A stretch of 64,000 nt of DNA, from assembly GCA_024500155.1 (NCBI GenBank), contig CM044858.1, forward strand, positions 1,612,001 to 1,676,000, in the 5' to 3' direction. The translations under genes and the position numbers were made by a program. The first letter of the stretch is position 1, and every line of letters starts with the position of its first letter. The DNA comes from Chenopodium formosanum (Eukaryota > Streptophyta > Magnoliopsida > Caryophyllales > Amaranthaceae). The notes under the pieces were generated by a model. It was not told the origin of the DNA and did no database searches. It worked only from the letters and a program-made list of their open reading frames with translations. Of this stretch, positions 38,232 through 50,993 are shown piece by piece.

Positions 38232-38379
38232 CTCTTTATCTTACATGAATTTGTTCTATAATCCAATATTATACTTGGACTGTCCAAAAATATGCTTATT
38301 TCAATCTTAGCTATGAAAAGCTTTGGTATGTATATATATATACAATCTCGTAGGTTTAAGATCTGTACTCGAAATCCGA

Positions 38380-41300
38380 CTATGATCTTCCATTTTCAGC
38401 ACCGAGCTTACCTAGCAGAACTACCTCTGTAGGAGACACCAACTCATCTTTCAGATCATCTGCTTTCCCTTTCAGAAATTCAGCTTTCATAACAGCAGCA
38501 ATTTTCGCCTTTATCTCATCCTGTAGTCTTGTTACCTTTTCCGAGCTTGAGTTTTCTGCAATCTCTGTCTTCAGCTCCTCTATTTTTTCCCTAAGGCCTG
38601 CCTTGTCTATCGCCCTTTCGATTTCTGCATTCATCTCATTGTTCAGCACTGAAGGCTTCTTGTTCATATCAGAAGGAAAACTTCCTTCAATTCTCTTTGT
38701 CGTACCAACAATCTTTAACTTAGACGACTTCAACGCCTCTTCGAACTCTTTTATTGTAGTCTCTACATCTTCTGCTATCTCCTTTCCTTGCTGTAATTTC
38801 TCTTCAGCAGATTTTAATAGCGACAATTTCTCCTTTACCTTTGTTGGTACTTTTTGATTAATCTCCGCTTTCATCTTCTCACCTTTTTTCTTGATCTCTA
38901 TGAGCCTGTTTAGCATTTCAAATTTTGCTAGCTTCTCTTTTAGCCCCATAAATTCGCCTGGTTTAGACAATTTCAGCTTAAATTCCTGTATTAGTCTATT
39001 TGCTTTTTCCTTAAGAGCAAGGCTCAAAAGCGAGCTTGAGGATTTAGCTAACTCTAACTTCAGTGATTCGAGTTCCCCTTGTAAGCCCATGGATATGAAG
39101 GCTTTTGTGATCTCTTTGTCAACATCCTCCTGTATCTTTTCCAATGTTTGGTTTATTTGCTCATTTGATCCTTTCGATTCTAAAATCATCTTCTTGATAT
39201 TCTCAATTTCAGTCTCTATATCAGCAGATGCTGCCTTACTGATATCTGAAGGTTTCATCTTCCATTTCTTCTTTGGATCAATTGGGATGCCTTCTTGAAA
39301 CCCACCAATATGACGGTACTTGAGCATACGATGTTGAAGCAACTCTTCTTTACTCATCCTACCTAGTTCCTGGATTAAACGCAGCATCAGTAGATGGAAG
39401 TTGGGTGAATTATCATAGTTAAAACATCATAATGGCTGACCTCCATGGCTTGTAAAATGGCGGTCTTTATCTGCTGAGATGTCCATAAAGGATCAGAATG
39501 TGCTCCTCCAAGCGGCTCCTGTAACAAAGCAACACGCCTTACCAAGTAAAACTCAATTGATGATACAAAACTGATTTCCTGAACTGAAAAAATCCGGTGC
39601 AGATTAAGGCTAATTTTAGAGCCAACGAAAGAAGTTTTACAACAACGGTTTTTAGCCAGAGATTGTGGTCTGATTCCAGGCAGAAATATGAGAATTCAGA
39701 GACACTTACAGGAATGATAGCATCAGCAATTTTTAGCCGGAGGTGTTCTTGAGCTGTTATCCTCAGTTTTTCAGCAGCCTTTTCATGTAATAGATAGATT
39801 CTGTTGCAGTTAGTAAGGCTGTATTCTATGAAAACTTATTTAACAACATAGCAAGAGTAAAATTTAAATACCTTTGGGGCTTCTTGGGATGAGTTCCATA
39901 GTATTGCAGCACATGCTTCAGGACTGTCAATAGAGCAATGATAAGGTATTGTATGAGTATTGTATAATGATGACGGAATTTATATAAACATTAGAGAAAC
40001 CATATAAAGACCATAACCTCAAAGTATACCTGGCAACACAGCAGACAGAGTTCTCAAGCATCAAAAATTTGTTGCAGAAGCCGATAGCCACAGCTCCTCC
40101 AGAACCACCTTCACCAGTTACAATTGTGATGATAGGAACTCTCAGTCCAAATATGGACCATACATTTCGAGCTATAGCTTCACCCTGCGCTCAGTGAGAC
40201 AAATCATTTCATCCCTCATATTATCACATTTAATGTCGAAATAAATTTAAAGTTAAAACATACTAGTAGTTGTCTACTCACTTGACCGAGTTCCTCAGAT
40301 TTGATATCAGCATAAGCTCCTGGTGAGTCTATAAGTGTAATAATGGGAAAACCATGATGGTCAGCATACTTCATCATGCGCAGTGCCTTCCTGTACCTGT
40401 GAAAAGTCACCCATTCATCTGTCAAAAACATAACAAAATTCACTGAAATCTCCCACAGAAGCTAGTTTATCAGTGCATAATTATATACCCATGAGGAGTT
40501 GGCATAGCAAAGTTTCGATATATGTTTTCCTTTGTGTTTCTTCCCTTCTGATGTCCGATGAACAGATAGCTTCTACCATCAATGCTCCCTATACCAGTTA
40601 CAATAGCTGGATCATCATAGCCTGCACGATCTCCATGGAGTTCCACCCACTAAAAGATGTATGAAAAGACAAGAACATGATCCTTAGATATTCCCAAAAA
40701 AATACGGATATATTCATCATTAACAACTAAATTACCTTATCTGTGATGTTCAGAATATGATCAAGGACAGTTGGTCTGTTGGGATGTCTAGCCATGTCTA
40801 AACGTTGAATCGGTGTCAAATGGGTGAACAGATCTTTTATAGCCTAACAATGATATATTAGCACATCAGATGATCGAAAACAAAGAAATGTTCCTACTTA
40901 CTACAGCTATATGTATAGTCCAGTAATGCCTAAACTTTACTGCTTACATTAAACAAAGCATGCAAAAGATGCAGGGCATCAAGAAAAAGCTGCAGAGGGT
41001 TAAATGACTTTTAAATATTCTGTTACCTGTTGGTATTTAAGCTCCAAAGCACTAATTTGTTCACTGTAATCAAGACCAGTTTCATCTGCCATTCGACGAA
41101 CCTGCAAGTAAGTAACACTTTTCAAAGGATGGACAGCATTATCAACTGATGCACGAGGAAAGCTCGTGTAAGGTTCAGATATGTACGAGTAAGTAAAACA
41201 CATTTAAGTTTCAGTTATAAAATTATATGATGAACCAAGGAAGTCACTGACCTCGATGATCTTTTGCTCGAGATCAACCAATGGTTTCTCAAATGAAAGT

Positions 41301-41608
41301 GTCACAAGTTTTGGTTTATCTTCCAAAGGCTTAAAGTGAGAGAGGTATCTCAAATGCCCACTCGATAAATTAGGATCGATGTCATCTGGCCATGGATAGT
41401 CATGCTTCTTCGCTTTCTTAACTTTAGCAATAATGTTCAGCCTTTTTCTGCTGTTCTTATAGGTAAAGCATTCTAAGGGCCTTAATACACACATATTTTG
41501 GCTCATGATTTTACCTTCAAGAAAATCACTAGCAACAAGAACCTTCTTATCATTGCCAAAATATGACTTTGACACACAATGCCCTTTTGCTAGGGAAATG
41601 GTGGCCAT
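38380..41608 (-). CDS. CAC3: Plastid acetyl-CoA carboxylase carboxyltransferase subunit alpha
   Basis: Alpha half of the carboxyltransferase that, with plastid-encoded AccD, moves the carboxyl group from biotin to acetyl-CoA to make malonyl-CoA for fatty acids. Ten exons: 41608-41252, 41101-41027, 40843-40736, 40649-40489, 40396-40282, 40184-40030, 39923-39872, 39778-39710, 39518-39441 and 39369-38380. They give 2160 nt and 719 residues in frame. A transit peptide is followed by MADETGLDYSEQI, HLTPIQRLDMARHP, ELHGDRAGYDDPAIVTGIG, IGHQKGRNTKENI, ITLIDSPGAYADI and the oxyanion-hole region GEGGSGGAVAIG. The last exon encodes the long Lys/Glu-rich plant-specific tail. An in-frame ATG also exists at 41653. 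Several normally invariant stretches differ (for example NSVCCVA), so this may be a second, faster-evolving copy. Confidence 0.93.
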
Positions 41609-41653
41609 TTTAATAACGTTGTGGACGTACACTGAAGAGGGATACGAGATCAC

Positions 41654-43063
41654 AATTCGCTTAAATTAAGCAAAAAAAATTGTACTAGTCAATTGTTATA
41701 TTATACACCGGAGAGCATTATGACAATCAATGGAAAATATAACATGACATAAGTTTAAAAATAAGTCGCACTTTTAATATTTGAATTGACAAGGTGGAAA
41801 CCATACTACTTCACAAAAGCAAATATTTATGTAATAAGAAGTTTAAAATTTAGAACATTAAATAGAAGAGAGTGAGTTAAAAGCAGAAGATTAGCAGTTG
41901 AAGAATGGTTTACATTGCATGTTTTGGGGTGATTGAGGAGGCATTTCAACAATTCGCTAGAGAACGACTAGCCCTGTACTTGGGTCCTCATACATCATAC
42001 TTGCCAACGGGCAACTGTAATGTATTAACTCATCATTAAATGTTAATTAACGATTCATAATCACGTTTTCGTTTGCGTGTTAGTGGTTCGGATGATGATT
42101 AGAGTTTGAAATACAAGGTTAAGAATTTTAATGTTTCTTGACTTTCATCCCACATATTTTCAGAGCAAAAACTTTCTTTTTTTTTCTTTCTTAAATTAGT
42201 CAAATTATTGCGCTTTATCAAGTACTTAATCATCAATGAACCGGAACAAGTTCATAATAAATCACCATTGAACAAGTAATGCGTGTTGTTAGCCTTGGGC
42301 TTAGCTCAACCCATGACCACTTGATCAAGGTTAAGCTTGATGTCAAAAGCTCGGCCAAGATTGACAATTCATGGTTTTCAAGATTAATCTAAACCAATTC
42401 TTTAATTACAATTAAGCTTAAGTTGATAAACATCAGCTAGTGTAAAGTCTATACTATGAGGTGCTTAAGACTCCGAATTCTAATCTGCCTCCATCTATAT
42501 TCATTTGAGTATACACAAATCTAAATCATACAATCTTACAACAAAAAAATGATACAATTTGAGAACACCTAATAAAAAGTGGAACAAAGGGCATACATTT
42601 TAGCCAGTTTGAACTTCGCAGACGACTGTATGAAGAATGCCAACCTAATTTCCTATCAACTGACTAGTACAGAACCACTAATCTTTAACTAAAGCTTCTC
42701 TACAACTCTAACCACCAAAAAAAGTAAAAAGAAACATAATGTAGGAAGATTAAATAGAGGAGGTAAAATTCTAACAGCTAAAACAAACATTATACAAGCA
42801 AGAAGGTTCACATATCAGTACAAACCCTGTTAAACAATGTAACCTTGAATCTTCTAGCGATAAGTTAATGTTAAGATGATGATAAGATATATCTGAAACT
42901 GAGAGAAGGCAGATAGCAAAGCTGGGCTTCCATGAAGTGTGGATCTGCTACTATCTCAAAACAAGACAGCCAATAATGACGCAACACCCACTGCTTCTGG
43001 CACTTCCCCGTCCAAACTGATCAGTACACCAAACAAGTTTAAGTGAAGCTGTAGATTAGAAAA
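41654..43063. other. Intergenic, no gene recognised
   Basis: CAC3 promoter on the left, CFIm25 3' flank on the right. AT-rich. No conserved ORF and no clear transposon ends. Confidence 0.55.
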
Positions 43064-46000
43064 TCAAGGAGAGATCATGTTGAATTGAAATCTTGACAAT
43101 TGCTGAGGGATGGTGGAGATCACTGGTCCATATCTCTGCAACACCGAACAACTCATATTATTTTTCTAGTAAACATACAAGCATGCCGAAAACATACAAG
43201 CATGCACTGCTTATGAACTTATATAGAAACTTTTTAAAAAAAAATCATGTCACTTTTGGCACGATTTATGCTTATGTAAAATAAATTTGCCATTTGAAAG
43301 ACCAAAAAGGAAAATGAACGATTCATTGATTGGAATCTCAACTAACCTGAACATTGTCATAAAGCTCGAAGAGGGGCACGGCCAACAACTTAAGATTTTT
43401 TGGTACAGCAAAGTATTCTCGCTCTGGCAAGTGGACCATGAAAAGCTTTTTACATTCCTGTTACAAAATCTTTCAAGGTCAGCCTGGTTCAAGAGACATC
43501 ATGAAAAGAAAAGAGCACCTTCAAATTAATCCTTCACCTTAGGTTTTGTGATGTGAGGAGGGCAGTAGGGATACATCACTGTTTCAAAATTTGGCCTCCA
43601 CCAGTTAGCAACACACTCACCAATCTGCAAAATAACATAATTTAGACCTTAATACGGTAATACCCTTTAAAAATATGTCTGTAGTAGAATTAGCTTCTAA
43701 TAAACAATTCATGAGAAGCCAGATTGCCAGAATAACAGCAAAAAGGAAAGAACAGAAGGGTGTTCAAGATAGCCAGAATTAAAACAGCACAAAGGACACC
43801 AATGAATCATACCTGCCAATTAGGTTGATGAGCAGTCGAGTTAGCACCGAGTTTGCTGGAAAGTTTTCTCTTTAAACCATCAATTTCTGTTCACAAAAAA
43901 TGAATAAAAATAAGGTAAGCAGAATGTGATAGAGCTAGGACGGTGAAAGCACTGAGATGATGATATCTTAACGCCATACCATTTTCACCAGGCTTCAAAC
44001 GACCACCAGGAAGTTTGCAGAAAGTGTTTCCAATTTGTAATAGAAGAATGTGTGGATGATTATGCTCCTGGACCTGGTGAATAACCACCAAATTACTTAA
44101 TTAAGACAAAGCATATACTGATATTTAATTTTATACAAATGTCATTTCAAAATCATGCTTGCACTATAATTAAAAACTCTGATGAGACATACTACAGAAA
44201 TAAACAACCAAAACAGTCAAGAGCACTTCAAAAATAAAAATAATAATAAAAATAAATTCTTAGACCATTGAGGATTCAGTTTCACGTACTGACCTACCAT
44301 ACCAGGTCAAGGATTCAATCAATTCCAAGATCCAAATGTCATAGTTTATGATATAGTGATACACCAATGGTAAATGATACAAAACAACATAAAGGGGGGT
44401 AACAAGATCCTGAGACCACTGCACTTTTCCCTCTGTCCAGCTCTCATTTACTCATACAAGTTTTCTTTTTCCATCTTTCTATCTTAATATGCAGCTAACA
44501 AGAAATGTTCTCTCCCTCTTTGGATAAATGAACAAGCAATCCCTACACTCCCTTCCTTCTTCCTACAGCCATCAGAAATTAACAAATTTTTGAATTATGT
44601 GGGAAAGACATGCCATTTGGCCACTAGCTACCTTTGTTATGCTATACAGCTATACTAGATAGTTGAGTAATGCTAGGCACAGGGCTACCAGCTCCATCAT
44701 CACCCAACTATGAGTCACGTTCTAAAATGTGCAATTGGATACGCAGATGTGGAGTAGTTTAGCAAAACCAAGTAGGATTTTGCAATCCTATACCCATTTC
44801 AATATTCAAGTACTAAACATTCTAGGTTCCAAAAAAATTATGGCTCGGTATCAGACTTTCATAATTTTGTAAAGTTGGGATATTCACCAATTACCCATAC
44901 TAGAGCTTGCCATATGATACAAGAACCAGCTCAAATATTTGAAGAAGACTCAATACCCTTACAGTTAATAAATTCTGGGCCTCTTAAGAACAGTGATAGC
45001 TTTGAAGAGCACATAATCTGATCAGATAACTAGGCTTCAATATAATCCTCAACTTAGTGCTATTGTCCATAAAAATGCCTAGACAATAGTCTTTTCCAGC
45101 GAAGCCATCCTCGTGTCATCATGTGTCCTTCAACAAATCATCTCATACTGCTATACTACCAAACCATGTCTTGATAATGAACCAACCAAGATCATGACTC
45201 GCCTATCCTTCCACAATCCACCCACTATAAGAAAACCTACTTCTTTTATCCACAATCAACATACATCTTTCTTTAGCCTCTCCAGGCAATCCTAACTCTA
45301 ACCCTCAACGAGAAAGCAAAAAACAAACATGTATCATTATTGGTAGTTTGAGGCCAAAAACAAAAATTACATGATTGTTCACAATACATAATAGATAAAC
45401 AACCGTCATTCGGGATCACTGAAATATAGAAAAAGTATTTACAATCCTGATAATAGGAAACTCTTTGATCCAAAAACAATTAATTTTCAGGAAACAGACA
45501 AGAAACAAAACTTACAAAAAGAAGAAACATAATGTTTAACTTTCATATCCAATTGGAAGCACATGAATAACATCAGTAGCATGCTGAGAGTAACTTACAA
45601 GTAGAATTCCTTCCACACTGGTCCTCATGCCTTCTTTAAAGTAACTATAATTGAAAAAATACAGTGGGTCATATTGGTATCAATTGTATCTAACATTAAA
45701 ATAATTGAAATAATAACCACACAAACATATTAGATAATTCATCAACATAAAAGTTTTTTTTATCAAACAGGCAATCAATAGTGCAAATTATATAGCCACC
45801 TTTAGGGTTTCCATCATTACCAAAACATTATAATCGGCAGGGAAGCAAAAACCATCGCATACAACAACTGTAAGGGGGTAAGATCAATCAACAAGCACAT
45901 ATGACTACAGTTGATTTTCATCAATACCATATATGGATATACCATCAGCAACCCCATCATCTACTTTCAATACATCTGTAAGGGATAAATTATTATTAAA

Positions 46001-47339
46001 AGCTTCTGCACTTTACAAACCTCTTTTATTAGTACATAATTCAGGAATCAGGAGCAATTAGTGAACAATGGTACCACATGTGAAAGGACCAGCTCCCTGT
46101 CCTATGGCAGTGCTACAGTATTACAGAATGTAATTCCCAGCATTAAATGAATAACACATATCAATCACAGCTCAATGTTAAGTTTATAGATTTCTTTTAA
46201 GATTCAAACATGGTACAAAATAGAACACACACTCAATATACAATACGGAAATGGAAACTATTGGTCAAACAAACTAGACCACAGAAATTTACACTCACCT
46301 GGTACCCATATCTTTTGTCGTGTCATGATGATAATCATTGATCATACAAACTTCATATACTGATGAGTGATGACAGGTTAAATTATTACCATTTCGGTTC
46401 TAATGATGTTTGATTCAGATCCACAAGTAGAAGACAGCTTGACAAAACCCTAAGATCACTAACATTGCAAAGGTTTTGATACAGAAACTCAAACTTTCTT
46501 TAAAAAGGTGGATGCAGGAAGCAAAATATTGTAGTATACTGGTAGGGGAAGTCCATATGATTACCGAAGGCAAGACTCTGAAGAAATACTCAATAATTAT
46601 AGCTACTTCCTAATCTAAGAGTCCAGTTCATGAGAAATTGGCTTCAATTAGTGCAAATATACGACTACGAGTCCAATTCCCAACAACTTAACCTAAGTAA
46701 GCATACTAGTCCAATTACATGTGTTTCTCTTGCCTCATCTAATTCATCTTACTATCTATCTTAATTTCAAAAATTAAAAGATCCCCAAACCATAATACAG
46801 AATTCATCACCAGGATTTACCACCTATCAGACCCGACAAGCGGTACAACAAGCTCTAAATCACAACTTGTGGAAACCTCTTAAGAAGGAACACTGTTCAT
46901 CTTAAAACCCTAAAACAAGGCTTGCCCTAATTAAGCACCAAATAACACAACTAACAGTAATTTTTAACAATTTTTCCCAAAAAATTCAAATTTTCCAATT
47001 GGGTATTTACAGGTCTAATACAGAAATCGCACAAAATTCAACCAAACAAAACATCAGCATCACAATCGAGCAAACAAAATTGAAACAGAGAACCCAAAGG
47101 TACCCAGATCAGAAAAATAGCGAAATTTTTTCCCTTTATAGTGAATTAGAACTATAATTTAAATTACTAACAACATAATCGAAGTAAGAAATCAAATCAA
47201 TGGAAGAAAATTACTTGACTTTCATACGAGCAAGACGATCGGCAACAGAGGTATCTTTTTCAAGCTTGGGTTCTTTGGTGCCAAAGGTGTAGCTTGATAG
47301 TGGGTATACGGCTACCACTGACGACGAAGCTGCCACCAT
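43064..47339 (-). CDS. CFIM25: Cleavage factor Im 25-kDa subunit (NUDT21/CPSF5-like)
   Basis: Nuclear mRNA 3'-end processing factor that binds UGUA elements and influences poly(A)-site choice. Seven exons: 47339-47215, 45644-45599, 44073-43980, 43886-43813, 43624-43538, 43457-43347 and 43135-43064. They give 609 nt and 202 residues in frame. Motifs include VYPLSSYTFGTKEPKLEKD at the N-terminus, HNHPHILLLQ, a degenerate Nudix box (GGRLKPGENEIDGLKRKL) without the catalytic glutamates, as usual for this RNA-binding family, WWRPNFETVMYPYCPPHITK, and FAVPKNLKLLAVPLFELYDN. The length corresponds to the short plant isoform (about 200 residues). A Helitron begins only 107 bp upstream of the ATG. Confidence 0.95.
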
Positions 47340-48191
47340 TGTTATCTTCTTCTTCTTCTGTATTTCGCAGGTTGTGTCGCGGGAAGGAAGAGCACCCTGT
47401 CTGTCTCTCGGTCACCTGATTTGTGTTTGCTTCGTGGGTTGGGAATCTATATCTATATCTATACTTAGTATTTAAAAACTCTAACCATGATACACACATG
47501 TTCACTATTCCAATCAAATGTGCCACATGTTCAATATTCTCTTTTCAATTCATATATTCATTTATTTATATATATTCATATTAGTATTAAAAGGGTTAAG
47601 AATTAAAAGTTAAAAATAAATAATATTAATACTACATTTTTTTAAAAACCAATAATAATAACAATACATATTAATATTATTATTTTTTGATACTACATTT
47701 TTTTAAAAACCAATAATAATAATAATAATAACAATACATAAAAATATTAATCTTGTCGCACTAAAGCATCTTCCATATTACAAGCAATAATAATATGACC
47801 TTCCAGGCTTCCACCTGTTGAAGTTAGAATCATTTCCCTTTTTTATTTTTAAATTTTTTTATTTTTGTTTGAGACACATAATCAATTAATCATCTTCTAC
47901 CTTTATTACCTTTTTATTACACATTAATGATTTCTAATATGGAGTATTTGCAAACCCACAACTCTTCCTCTTCATAATCCCCTAGCTGCTGATCAATGTT
48001 CATCGGCAAATTGTACCCATAACTCTTCCTCTTCATCTCCCCTCTTCAATTCCCACAAATTAAATTTCTTAAATCATGTTTTCGGTTACAAATTTTGCCC
48101 ATAATTATAATAATGGTAATGATGATTTTTGGGTATTTATTCACTCATCTCTCAATGCAATATTAACTCTCTACAACATAGTACCTCCATC

Positions 48192-48750
48192 TAGGGGTGT
48201 ACAAAAACTGGTCCGGACCTGAAAACCGACCTGAACCGGACCTGTTGGGACCGGACCTGATCCGGACCTGTAGATTCAGGTCCGGTCCCGGTCCTTGAAA
48301 TTTAAGGATTCCGGGTTTCAGGTCCGGTCCGGGTAAAACCCGGAATTTTCAGGTCCGGACCTGAAACCGGTAAAGCTACTTTTTTATATTTAATAAGTCT
48401 AAACAAGTCCATAAACAGGTCCAAACAGGTCTAACAGGTCCAAACAGGTCCATAAACAGGTCCATAACAGGTCCAAACAGGTCTAAACAGGTCCAAATAG
48501 GTCTAAACAGGTCCAAACAGGTCTAAACAGGTTAGCAATTTTATATAATTTTAAAAAAAAAACAAAAAAAATCAATAATCAGGTCTATTCAGGTCCAAAC
48601 CCGGACCGGACCTGATTTTTCAGGTCTGGACCGGAACCGGACCTGTTGATTCAGGTCCGGTCTCCGGTCCTTAAAAATCAAGGATTCAGGTCCCAGTCCA
48701 TTCAGGTCCGGGTCAGGTCCGGTCCGGTTTTGGACCGGTGTACAGCCCTA
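48192..48750. mobile_element. hAT-type non-autonomous element rich in GGTCCGG/CAGGTCC
   Basis: The termini TAGGGGTGTACA and, inverted, TAGGGCTGTACA are bordered by a perfect 8-bp duplication CCTCCATC (48184-48191 and 48751-48758). The subterminal regions are dense in CCGGACCTG and its complement in both orientations. The centre is a short tandem array. No ORF. It lies inside the Helitron. Confidence 0.87.
48396..48533. repeat. About 10-bp tandem array AAACAGGTCY
   Basis: More than ten consecutive copies of AAACAGGTC(C/T), with single-base and 1-2-bp indel variants such as ATAAACAGGTCC, fill the middle of the hAT element. Confidence 0.9.
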
Positions 48751-50204
48751 CCTCCATCATCAAATCTATATGCAGAAATACCTTCACATTTGGTGAATTT
48801 CTATCATCTTGTGGTTTTTTTTTAAACATAATTATTCTTATTATTCTGATTTTGTTGATTTGTTGAATTTATATATGACAACCCGCAATTAACAAGATTT
48901 ATAAATTGTTGTTTGATTTTGTAGAGAGCTAGATGCAAATTGAAGGTTGTTGCAAGAGGTAAATCTCTTCGGCTACTTTAATCTACTATTTGGTATAAGC
49001 TTCAACATTTTTGGGGAATCAACATTGTGTTGTTGCATTAGCTTATCTGAATTTGGTTTGTTTTTCCTTCTCTATATGTTACTTTCATAATCTATATTCC
49101 CAATAGATGTCGGTTTCGACATAATTTGATTGATAGTGAGTCATAATTAATACGATTCAGGTTATAGTTTATCATGAGTTGTCCAACAATGACCAACCAA
49201 AGTATCCTTTCAGTCTAAGTGTATAGCTGCAAAATTACGGCTTAACACCCACAATTAGTTGATGTAATATAAGATTGAAAAAAGAAAAACCCCACAAATT
49301 AAAGGAAAGGGACTAATTATTGAATTGAAAACATATGAAAAAATTATTAGACGAAAGTCAAGAACTTTAAAAGGAGTACCTTGATGAAAGAGGGAGATTA
49401 GATTAAGGAATTGAAAAAGTTAGTCCATGATACCATGAATTCTCTTTTCTGAATCATTATATTATTGAACTTTTGAGATTTTATTGCTTTTGCTATTTTT
49501 TTTTTCACTTTCTCCTCTGTGAAATAAGTATGTGATACTCTTATTAAGACATCTTCAATTTAGCAATATTGTACCCTACTCAATAATTGTTGGTGTGTGA
49601 TGCATAATCATGGAAATGATATTTTTGAATTATTAAAGTTTCTTGGTTAAAAAAAGCCCCTTACTCATATCAATATTACTAATTCACAGGAAAGACGACA
49701 GCAGCCCAGAAATAGAAGAGAGTCAACAGCAAAAATAGCAAAAAGAAAACAGAAATACTGATGCTACACGACAAAGAATGACATCTCATTCTCATCTATC
49801 CCATGTAACCATAGTCACTTTAGACATATATTAAATAATAATTTGATCTACAATTTAATGTAATACAGAGTGTTAATTTTATTTCCCAATTTCAGTTAGA
49901 TTATTAGCTTACACTAGAATTAATTTAAATCTAATTAGATTACCTACAAATGTGTTTTCATATGTAATCATGGACAAATTTTCCCTAAATTAGATGATGC
50001 ACTCATCTTTTCTTCCCTAATAAACCAAGGGGTTTGTTAAAAATAGTTTGACATGTTCATGCTCAAGAGTGGATTACTTTCATAATAATAATTATTAAAT
50101 CCATACCCCCAAAAAAACCAACTAATAACAAGCTCGTACATTGTACGGGCCTAAAGACTAGTTTGGAACTTGATTAAAAGTTGATGTCAATTAGATGTCA
50201 ATTA

Positions 50205-50993
50205 AGGGTTGTTTGGTTGGGGTTAATAATCAAAGGGAAAGGGAATGAACATGCCTCATTCCCTTTGTTGCTGTTTGTTTGTCAATTTTTTCATTCCCTT
50301 TACTCATTTTTAAGTTTACCCCAAATCCTTCTATCTTGATTCCCCACCCTCCCCCCCTAGACTTTTCCATCCCTTTCCTAAGCCACCACTACACACACCA
50401 GCCACCACCTTACCCACTTACCCCCACCGCACAAGTACCTCGCCGGAGCTCACCTAGCCCTCGTCGGAACTCGCCGGAGCTCGCCCAGTCCTCGCCGGCA
50501 GGAACCGCACTTACCCTTCTCCAAATCGCAACCCATCGCACCTCCCATAGAAGAATTTTCACCTCGCCGGAAAAACTTAACTTGCCTACGAAAACCTAGC
50601 CTCGTCCCCTTAAAACCGCCGGCTGTCGCTGCCCTTACCCTCGAAACAACGACGGCCGGCAGTTTTAAGGGGACGAGGCTGGGTTTCTAGGGTTTTTCGT
50701 GGGCGGGGGAAGGTTGTCGTGGGTGGGGGAAGGCTTCCCGGGGGGAATGGAGGGGCGGCGAGAGGTGTGGAAGGTGCGCCGAGGGCCGACGAAGCCCGTT
50801 GACGTTGTGGCTGGCGGTGGGGTGGCTCGTGGTGGCTGGAAAATGTGAAGAAAGGGATGTGTGGTGGTGGTGGTGATTCCCCTTAGTTTTTTTAAAACCA
50901 AATAACATACTACTTGGAAAGGGTTTCATTCCATTCTCCTACATTCCCTTTGTTCATTCCATTCCGATTCCCCCACGCGAACTAAACGACCCC
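50205..50993. mobile_element. GC-rich PIF/Harbinger (Tourist)-like element
   Basis: The left end AGGGTTGTTTGGTT and the inverted right end GGGGTCGTTTAGTT are typical of this group. Both sides have the trinucleotide TTA (50202-50204 and 50994-50996). Subterminal CATTCCCTTT motifs recur in both arms. The 50400-50860 core is strikingly GC-rich, with CGCCGG motifs and Pro/His-rich frames on both strands that I take as non-coding. Confidence 0.72.
50596..50682. repeat. 36-bp hairpin at the centre of the PIF-like element
   Basis: Arms 50596-50631 and 50647-50682 pair over 36 bp with about four mismatches around a 15-bp loop. The core is GCCTCGTCCCCTTAAAAC. Weaker complementarity seems to continue outward, so the element may fold back over much of its length. 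Confidence 0.8.

Larger units (their letters stand above)
47446..50161 (+). mobile_element. Helitron, 2.7 kb, non-autonomous
   Basis: The 5' end TCTATATCTATATCTATACT follows an A (47445). The 3' end CTAG (50158-50161) precedes a T (50162). About ten bases before it is the hairpin CTCGTAC-ATT-GTACGGG. No Rep/helicase coding sequence is visible in any frame. The interior is AT-rich, contains a nested hAT element (48192-48750), and otherwise holds sequence I cannot identify, possibly captured from elsewhere. Confidence 0.78.

Noticed and set aside
38891..39298. Ser/Phe-rich plus-strand ORF
   Set aside because: Antisense of the Lys/Glu-rich tail exon of ACCase alpha.
50279..50929. Pro/His/Ser-rich ORFs on both strands
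   Set aside because: They lie within the PIF-like element, mirror its inverted repeats and show no domain or conserved pattern.
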